Shown here in pieces: positions 8,687 through 12,734 of a DNA stretch of 12,734 nt (position 1 is its first letter; each line of letters opens with the position of its first letter). The stretch comes from Nitrospira sp. Lineage in GTDB: Bacteria; Nitrospirota; Nitrospiria; Nitrospirales; Nitrospiraceae. The position numbers and the translations under genes were made by a program. The stretch is taken from assembly GCA_025360665.1 (NCBI GenBank), contig JANYBU010000426.1, forward strand, positions 1-12,734, written 5' to 3'. The notes under the pieces are model-generated. The model was not told the origin of the DNA and did no database searches. It saw only the letters and a list, made by a program, of their open reading frames with translations.

Positions 8687-9481
8687 CTATAATTTCCCAC
8701 CTGACAGCGCGTTAATAATGAACACTGGGTAGAGCGGTGCAATCGCAGCCGAAATGATCGGCATCATCATTTTCCCAGCTTCGGAGGCATCGCCCAGATG
8801 TTCGCGAGGCACAAATACGATATCGTTTTCCTCCAGCGAAATGTTCCTCGTCATATCGCCATAGGTAAAGGCGCGCGCGAGATCGGCCATGAGAATGTAC
8901 GGTTTTGCAAGGTTACCGCCTCGAATCACCCGGACTTCCTCCATCAACGCCGTCTCCTGGTACATGTCGGCGGCGGCAATGGCTTGCAACACAGTCATGT
9001 GTCTCGGCATGGGAACCATCCCGGGTTTCTTCACATCCCCAAACACGAAAACGCGCTTAACCTTCAATACTTTCTTCTTTAGCAGGACCTGCACACGCGG
9101 CTCGTGCATATAGGGCACCGCGGCTTCCTCGACACGGGCCTCCGCCACAGCAGCGGTGACGCCCCCGACATCCACCTCCATAAACCCGATAGAAACCTTT
9201 CCGTTCTCCCGCACGACACTGGCGAACTTCTCCTCACCGGCACCGCGACGAATCACTACCTCAAGCGTGTCACCCGTTTCGATAGGCGTTTCGGAAGTCG
9301 GAACAGTTTCATCGGCATAGACATCTCCCTTCGGCAGCGGTGGGACCGCCGTCCCAGGGGGACTGATTGCCGACGGTGGCAAAGACGAACTGGCCGGATT
9401 GTGGCACCCGAGAAACGCCACAGCGAGAATCGCACCAGCACCCAGAAGACCGATGAGATGTCGAGGAATTAGCTGTCGCAC
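8687..9481 (-). CDS. Polysaccharide export lipoprotein (Wza-like, Poly_export plus SLBB)
   Basis: A 264-residue outer-membrane export protein. The GTG start at 9481 is chosen because a perfect AGGAG lies 8 nt upstream and translation from there gives a clean lipoprotein signal peptide: basic n-region, hydrophobic core, and FLGC with Cys26 as the likely lipidated residue (Phe at -3 is less usual than Leu). A TTG at 9535 would extend the frame into the upstream gene and bury the signal. After a Pro/Ser-rich linker (27-66) come the Poly_export domain (about 66-147, with TGDTLEVVIRRG) and one SLBB domain (VFVFGDVKKPG onward, about 150-210). The C-terminus (238-262) is strongly hydrophobic, in the place where Wza forms its outer-membrane helix barrel. 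It is shorter than E. coli Wza (about 380 residues). It should form the export channel paired with the Wzc-like protein downstream. Confidence 0.92.
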   Translation of the reverse strand: MRQLIPRHLIGLLGAGAILAVAFLGCHNPASSSLPPSAISPPGTAVPPLPKGDVYADETVPTSETPIETGDTLEVVIRRGAGEEKFASVVRENGKVSIGFMEVDVGGVTAAVAEARVEEAAVPYMHEPRVQVLLKKKVLKVKRVFVFGDVKKPGMVPMPRHMTVLQAIAAADMYQETALMEEVRVIRGGNLAKPYILMADLARAFTYGDMTRNISLEENDIVFVPREHLGDASEAGKMMMPIISAAIAPLYPVFIINALSGGKL

Positions 9482-9489
9482 GGCCTCAT

Positions 9490-9494
9490 CTCCT
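9490..9494 (-). promoter_or_regulatory. Ribosome binding site deciding the GTG start of the export lipoprotein gene
   Basis: The minus strand reads AGGAG followed by an 8-nt spacer and GTG. It fits within the 19-nt gap after the HD-GYP gene stop. This perfect core makes the GTG at 9481 far more likely than the upstream TTG at 9535. Confidence 0.8.
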
Positions 9495-9500
9495 ATTCTT

Positions 9501-10511
9501 CTATCGCAGATCAACCGATGGCACCACTTCCACAATGTGAAGGGACGTGTCAGCCCGCAAATCCACCGTCTTCGATACTGATGCCTGACCCGAGGGAGCC
9601 TGTTGCGAGACTTGCACGATCGGCCGCAGCGGGTACTGCCGATTCAACTGAAACACGATTCCGGTTTCGCCGGTGTTCAGACGTACGGTCGTGCCTAACG
9701 GATAGATCGAGAGCTGGTCGACTAAGGCCTTGAGAAGATGATGCGGAAATGCCATCTTGCCGCTTACGAGCAGCGCACGGATCGCCCGATGGGGTGACAC
9801 TCCACTTCGATAGGGCCGCACACTCATCTGAGCGTCAAAGACGTCTGCCAACCCGATTATGAGGGCCATCTCATCAATCTGATTACCAGCCAGCTTGTTA
9901 GGATATCCACTGCCATCCCATCGCTCATGCTCTTGAAGGATCACCCTTCCCACCCATGGATAGGCTTCTCCCACTTCTTTGAACAGGCGGGCTCCTTGCT
10001 GTGGATGCTCCCTCATGTACTGGGTTTCTTCTTCTGATAACGTCTCGGTCTTATACACCAGAGAGTCCGGCAGGGCGAACATACCGAGATCGTGTAGCAA
10101 TCCTGCTAACGCAACCTGTTCGAGCTTCGCCGATTCGTATCGGAGCGCTCCCGCAATCTTCACACTCACGATTGCGACACTCACGGAATTCTTGACGAGA
10201 TAATCTCCGGCATCGTGCTGCAGTACCGTCTGAACCAGCTTGTCATTGGCTCCAAGTGAGGCCACGACGCCAGATGCGATCCGGGCTAATTCATCGAGCG
10301 TCCAAGGCTGCCTGGTCTGAACCGCACGCTTGATTCCCTGAAGCTCGTGGCATGCACGTTGATACCAATCGGCCTCAGCGACAGACGATGAAGGCGTGGA
10401 AGGTGGAATGGGAAGGCTGATCAGCCCGATTGAATGAGTGAAGGTTTTTGCATCAGAACTAACGGCTTCCTGACTCGACTGTCCTCGAATAAGATCGGTT
10501 AACCGTGTCAT
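9501..10511 (-). CDS. HD-GYP-type signalling protein with degenerate active-site residues
   Basis: A 336-residue soluble protein with an HD-GYP domain, the family that hydrolyses cyclic di-GMP. Seen: LLHDLG (138-143, the HD pair His140-Asp141), MREHP (166-170, His169), QEHERWDGSGYP (193-204, the GYP loop) and LADVFDA (221-227, Asp223), then RPYR. The N-terminal 100 residues show no domain I recognise, and the C-terminal tail (about 270-330) carries the YPLGTTVRL and RPIVQV pattern common after HD-GYP domains. Departures from the usual pattern: Asn108 where the first His is expected (KNSVSVA versus HSxxVA), Met144 for the Lys of HDxGK, and QEHE for HHE. Metal binding and catalysis are therefore uncertain; it might be a c-di-GMP sensor or an altered enzyme. 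The ATG at 10511 lies 44 nt after the RHH gene, and the stop is 19 nt before the export gene start, so it is likely co-transcribed with the polysaccharide genes. Confidence 0.88.
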   Translation of the reverse strand: MTRLTDLIRGQSSQEAVSSDAKTFTHSIGLISLPIPPSTPSSSVAEADWYQRACHELQGIKRAVQTRQPWTLDELARIASGVVASLGANDKLVQTVLQHDAGDYLVKNSVSVAIVSVKIAGALRYESAKLEQVALAGLLHDLGMFALPDSLVYKTETLSEEETQYMREHPQQGARLFKEVGEAYPWVGRVILQEHERWDGSGYPNKLAGNQIDEMALIIGLADVFDAQMSVRPYRSGVSPHRAIRALLVSGKMAFPHHLLKALVDQLSIYPLGTTVRLNTGETGIVFQLNRQYPLRPIVQVSQQAPSGQASVSKTVDLRADTSLHIVEVVPSVDLR

Positions 10512-10555
10512 AGCCCCCCCAGCCTCTCTCTCATGATCAGACGTATCATAAGCGG

Positions 10556-10741
10556 CTACCGGCTATTCACTCGTTTCCCAACTGGAAAGGGCGTCACAGG
10601 CTTCTCCTCCATTTTTGCAAACTCCCGTTCCAACATGGCCCTGATGAAGCCACTGGTCGTGTATCCCTGCTGTTTCAGGCTATCGAGCTGTGTTTTGAGG
10701 TTGACGGGTAACTGAATCACGATTCGTACGAGATTTGGCAT
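10556..10741 (-). CDS. Small ribbon-helix-helix (CopG/Arc-like) DNA-binding protein
   Basis: A 61-residue protein with the length and pattern of a ribbon-helix-helix repressor: a short beta strand VRIVIQLP (5-12), a first helix NLKTQLDSLKQQ (14-25), the turn GYTTSG (26-31) and a second helix FIRAMLEREFAKM (32-44), followed by a basic/polar tail. Such proteins dimerise through the strand and insert it in the DNA major groove, usually at repeated short operators near their own promoter. The ATG at 10741 has an AGGGAG at 7 nt spacing, so translation is well supported. It is the first gene of the apparent polysaccharide operon and is preceded by a stretch with repeated ATGCTA words and a palindrome that could be its operator. 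An antitoxin role is the main alternative, but no toxin gene is adjacent: the next gene is HD-GYP. Regulation of the operon is inference. Confidence 0.82.
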   Translation of the reverse strand: MPNLVRIVIQLPVNLKTQLDSLKQQGYTTSGFIRAMLEREFAKMEEKPVTPFPVGKRVNSR

Positions 10742-10748
10742 ACCGTAA

Positions 10749-10754
10749 CTCCCT
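10749..10754 (-). promoter_or_regulatory. Strong ribosome binding site of the RHH gene
   Basis: The minus strand reads AGGGAG, then a 7-nt spacer (ttacggt), then the ATG at 10741. This is the strongest evidence that the 61-residue frame is a real gene. Confidence 0.75.
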
Positions 10755-10771
10755 TAAAAATAGACACACAT

Positions 10772-10858
10772 ATGCTAAGCCAGCACGAAAGGATGCACAT
10801 GCTATGCCTTGCTAGCAAGTAATGAGAGATGAACAAAATTGAGGTCTTATGCTATGGA
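10772..10858. repeat. Three short direct repeats (ATGCTA core) upstream of the RHH gene
   Basis: On the plus strand ATGCTAAGCC occurs at 10772-10781, ATGCTATGCC at 10799-10808 and ATGCTATGGA at 10849-10858. The first two agree at 9 of 10 bases, the last two share the first eight. Start-to-start spacings are 27 and 50 bp. All are in the same orientation, within 120 bp upstream of the RHH start. Repeated short words are what ribbon-helix-helix regulators commonly bind, so they are candidate operator sites; no binding evidence exists here. Confidence 0.5.
10808..10819. promoter_or_regulatory. Perfect 12-bp palindrome, candidate operator
   Basis: CTTGCTAGCAAG is a perfect inverted repeat without spacer, 67 bp upstream of the RHH start. 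It contains the same TGCTA core as the neighbouring direct repeats and abuts the second one, sharing its last base. A dimeric regulator could bind it; the function is inferred from position and symmetry only. Confidence 0.4.
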
Positions 10859-11000
10859 ATCTTCACTGGGGAGTGAGAGGAGAGCGAAATTCGTCTTGCC
10901 AAGACGTGAAATGTGCAGGCCTCTCATTCGCTCGGACTAGCTGCGAATCAGCGGCAGTGGTCCTGTGGCCTAGTTCAAAACCATGCGGCCAAAACGGTGG

Positions 11001-12597
11001 TCAATGCGGGTCACGCCATTGTTTCCAAATCCGAGCCCAGTTTGCCTGTTCGCAGGCCCACAGGCACGAGGCTCTGTTCGTCGGCTGCCACAGCAACTCT
11101 CTCGCTCGGTGCACTTGAAGCGCCGCGTCGGAGACTCCTCCGGTAAACCACACCCCACCGTCACGGTCGGTTCGCAACACCGTGCTGCCTTCCGACTCAT
11201 ATGCATCGAGAACGGTCACGGCCGGGTGTCTGTAGGGATTGTGGCGCCCTACCGAAAAGACGGCATACTGGGGATGCAACGATGCTAACCAGTCAAAATT
11301 CAACGAACTGACTGCCCCGTGATGAGGCACCTTGAGGACCTCGATTGGACCCTGAGACGTTGAGCGTGTCATCCGCGACAAGCCATCTCGCTCGACATCC
11401 GCAGCGAAGAGGATTGTGTGGCTTCCACAAGTCAGACGCGTCACCACCGAACGATTATTCAACCCATGCCCACCCACATGGCTATCGTGGAGCGGCACAT
11501 CAAGTTCCTCGCCCGCTGGTGGGTTGAGGACTACCATTCGACAGGGGCCGGATGACACGATCTCCTGTCCTTCTCTGGCCACCCTTTCTTCTAGCCCTCG
11601 AAAAACTAATGACTGCTGCAATCGTCGATAGAACAGTTCTTCCCGTGTTTCTCCCGACCCCCAATAGCGCTTCACGATGAAATGGCGAACCACCCAAGCA
11701 AGACCTCCGACATGATCAAGTTGGGGATGTGTGCCGATGACCTGATCGATGACATGAATTCCCCGGTTCCAGAGAAACGGAGCCACCACCCCACGGCCCA
11801 TGTCGAATCGCTCATACGTCGCCCCTCCGTCGATCAACACCACCTGTCCATCAGGCAACTCAACGACAGCGCTATCACCTTGCCCGACGTCCAGAAACGT
11901 GACTCGGAAGTGATCCCCATCAAGAAACATCCGCGGGGACCAGGCCCACCACAGCAATACCAATAGCACTCCGGCGCCTGCTGTCAAGCGGAACGCTGCG
12001 CTGCCCGCTCGTTGCCACAGCAATACAAGACAGCCATAGAATAACACCGTGGTGAGAACCGAAGGGGCCGCAACATGCCATTCTCCTCCCGGTAGCATCG
12101 ACACCAGACGGATCGCAGCCACAAAGTGTTCGAGTAACCACTGATTCATCGAAGCCAGAGGCAGCATGCCTCCCCCCACCACGATCTGCCAGATTCCGGC
12201 AACCAGTCCGATCGGGACCAGCAGGATCCCCATCACGGGAACAGCCACCACATTGGTGAAAAGACCGAGCCAGGGCAATTGATTGAAATAGTACGCAACA
12301 AGAGGAAGGGTCACCACGGTGACCACCCCGCTCATGACCACAGCATCTCTCCCCCATTGAGCGCAGGTTCTCAGGAACGACGGCTTGTTCGGCAGCTCAT
12401 CCACTTCGTCCGCGGTCGGCCAGGAAAGCCACCCGGCAATGGCGATGACGGACAAGAAGGAGAGCTGAAAGGAGATATCGAACAGCGCCTGAGGATCGTC
12501 CAGCAAAATCCCAATCGCGGCAGCAGAGAGGGCATGGAACAGACGGCGCTCCTGGCCGAGCCAGATCGCACTCAGCCCAACAGCCACCATTAATACC
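11001..12597 (-). pseudogene. comEC: 5'-truncated ComEC/Rec2 DNA-uptake channel gene, interrupted by an ISL3 element
   Basis: The C-terminal part of the competence DNA channel ComEC, which normally carries single-stranded DNA across the inner membrane. Present: the second half of the membrane Competence domain, including the FDISFQLSFLSV signature and several membrane segments, then a metallo-beta-lactamase-like domain with FLDVGQGDS, LIDGG, THPQLDHVGG (about 11708-11732), AADVE (usually GDVE), VPHHG and HNPYRHP. The frame is uninterrupted to the stop at 11001. Missing: the N-terminal OB-like domain and the first membrane segments, about 250-300 residues judged against the usual 750-850. Homology resumes exactly where the IS end stops (VLMVAVGLSAIWLG aligns with the family's RAxxMxxxxLxAxxLGR block). 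The frame continues into the IS to a GTG at 12614, so a chimeric fragment of about 537 residues could be translated; a native ATG lies at 12590. Without the missing part, DNA transport is unlikely. Confidence 0.85.
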
Positions 12598-12640
12598 GGG
12601 TCTTCGCGGATCACAGTGGGTCCGTTTCCGCACTCCGAGT
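12598..12640. repeat. Terminal inverted repeat region of the ISL3 element
   Basis: The terminal segment starts GGGTCTTCGCGGATCACAGT on the plus strand and runs inward to about 12640. The inner limit is a guess because the partner repeat at the other end of the element is not in the window. It overlaps the transposase stop codon (12611-12613). Confidence 0.5.
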
Positions 12641-12734
12641 CAACGGCGGCAGGAACGCGGCGACGATTTTGAGCTTGAGGTAGTCCTCGTCGCGGTAGCC
12701 GTAGGCCCGGCGCTGGAGGACGCGGATCTTGTTG
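12611..12734 (-). CDS. ISL3-family transposase, C-terminal fragment (runs off the window)
   Basis: The minus-strand frame from the right edge encodes the last 40 residues of a transposase: NKIRVLQRRAYGYRDEDY, then LKLKIVAAFLPPL and a short tail. This is the characteristic C-terminus of DDE_Tnp_ISL3 transposases, where the NKIRxxQRRAYGxRDxxYxxLK block follows the last catalytic Glu. The first complete codon is at 12733-12731 and the stop is TGA at 12611-12613. The enzyme cuts and joins the ends of its own element; the DDE residues lie outside the window. The tail after FLPPL is encoded within the terminal repeat. The TGA overlaps a GTG at 12614 that opens the chimeric comEC frame (GTGA). Confidence 0.85.
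   Translation of the reverse strand, partial: NKIRVLQRRAYGYRDEDYLKLKIVAAFLPPLTRSAETDPL

Larger units (their letters stand above)
10742..11000 (-). other. Non-coding leader between comEC remnant and the polysaccharide operon
   Basis: This 259-bp stretch has no supported gene on either strand. The half next to the RHH gene (10742-10860) is more AT-rich than its surroundings and holds three ATGCTA words and a 12-bp palindrome, so it is the natural place for the operon promoter and operator. I could not pick a convincing -35/-10 pair. The half next to comEC (10861-11000) has only weak short inverted repeats, such as GCTG/CAGC around 10941-10953, without a T-run, so no intrinsic terminator can be claimed. 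Confidence 0.6.
12598..12734 (-). mobile_element. Right end of an ISL3-family insertion sequence (partial)
   Basis: The window edge holds the transposase 3' end plus the element's terminus. The outer end, read on the plus strand from 12598, begins GGGTCTTCGCGG. A GG(G/C)TCTTC-like tip is what I expect for ISL3 elements, and it coincides with the point where comEC homology begins. ISL3 elements usually make an 8-bp target duplication; the candidate flank is TTAATACC (12590-12597), but the other copy lies outside the window. The boundary could be off by a base or two. Confidence 0.72.

Noticed and set aside
10512..10555. Imperfect inverted repeat TTATGAT/ATCATGA in the gap between the RHH and HD-GYP genes
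   Set aside because: Short, imperfect and without a T-run or clear promoter hexamers; likely chance in a 44-bp gap.
10556..10741. Antitoxin of a toxin-antitoxin pair
   Set aside because: RHH antitoxins usually sit beside a ParE/RelE or PIN toxin gene of about 90-140 codons; none is present on either side.
10765..10790. Sigma-54-like promoter upstream of the RHH gene (TGGCTTAGCATATGT on the minus strand)
   Set aside because: The GG at -24 is present, but the -12 element reads GT instead of the near-invariant GC, so it misses the consensus at a critical base.
10936..10958. Possible intrinsic terminator after the comEC remnant
   Set aside because: The stem is only four base pairs (GCTG/CAGC) and no T-run follows in either direction.

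Overview
The window is a bacterial chromosome segment carrying a capsule or exopolysaccharide synthesis and export locus of the Wzx/Wzy type. Ten genes run on the minus strand (about 10.74 kb down to 1 bp), and the right edge holds an insertion-sequence end abutting a truncated comEC. An outer-membrane polysaccharide export lipoprotein indicates a Gram-negative cell envelope. The base composition is moderately GC-rich. The style of the tyrosine autokinase, export protein and HD-GYP protein recalls Nitrospirota or deltaproteobacterial-type genomes, but this is a weak taxonomic guess from memory of families; no marker gene is present.

Layout in transcription order (right to left). At 12598-12734 lies the 3' end of an ISL3-family transposase gene with its terminal inverted repeat. 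It is joined directly to the C-terminal two thirds of the DNA-uptake channel gene comEC (to 11001), so comEC is 5'-truncated by the insertion. A 259-bp non-coding stretch (10742-11000) follows; its half next to the next gene carries repeated ATGCTA words and a perfect 12-bp palindrome. Then come a small ribbon-helix-helix regulator (10556-10741), an HD-GYP-type protein with altered metal-ligand positions (9501-10511), a short Wza-like export lipoprotein with a GTG start (8687-9481), a Wzc-like copolymerase/tyrosine autokinase (6515-8653), a Wzy/O-antigen-ligase-type polymerase (5108-6490), two GT4 glycosyltransferases (3924-5111 and 2759-3946), a WzxC-like flippase (1266-2762), a class I methyltransferase (519-1262), and the N-terminal part of a GT2 glycosyltransferase that runs off the left edge (1-519).

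The genes fit one pathway. The glycosyltransferases and methyltransferase build and decorate a lipid-linked repeat unit in the cytoplasm, Wzx flips it, Wzy polymerises it, and the Wzc-like and Wza-like pair control chain length and carry the polymer across the envelope. Intergenic gaps are at most 44 bp, and several junctions are ATGA or TGATG stop/start overlaps, so this looks like one polycistronic unit. The RHH protein and the HD-GYP protein sit at its head and are candidates for its transcriptional and signalling control. No initiating sugar-phosphate transferase is visible; it would have to lie outside the window.

Most of the window is a recognisable polysaccharide operon. The parts that deserve a second look are the regulatory head (RHH, HD-GYP and operator-like repeats) and the IS/comEC junction. 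I found no tRNA, rRNA, CRISPR array or convincing intrinsic terminator.
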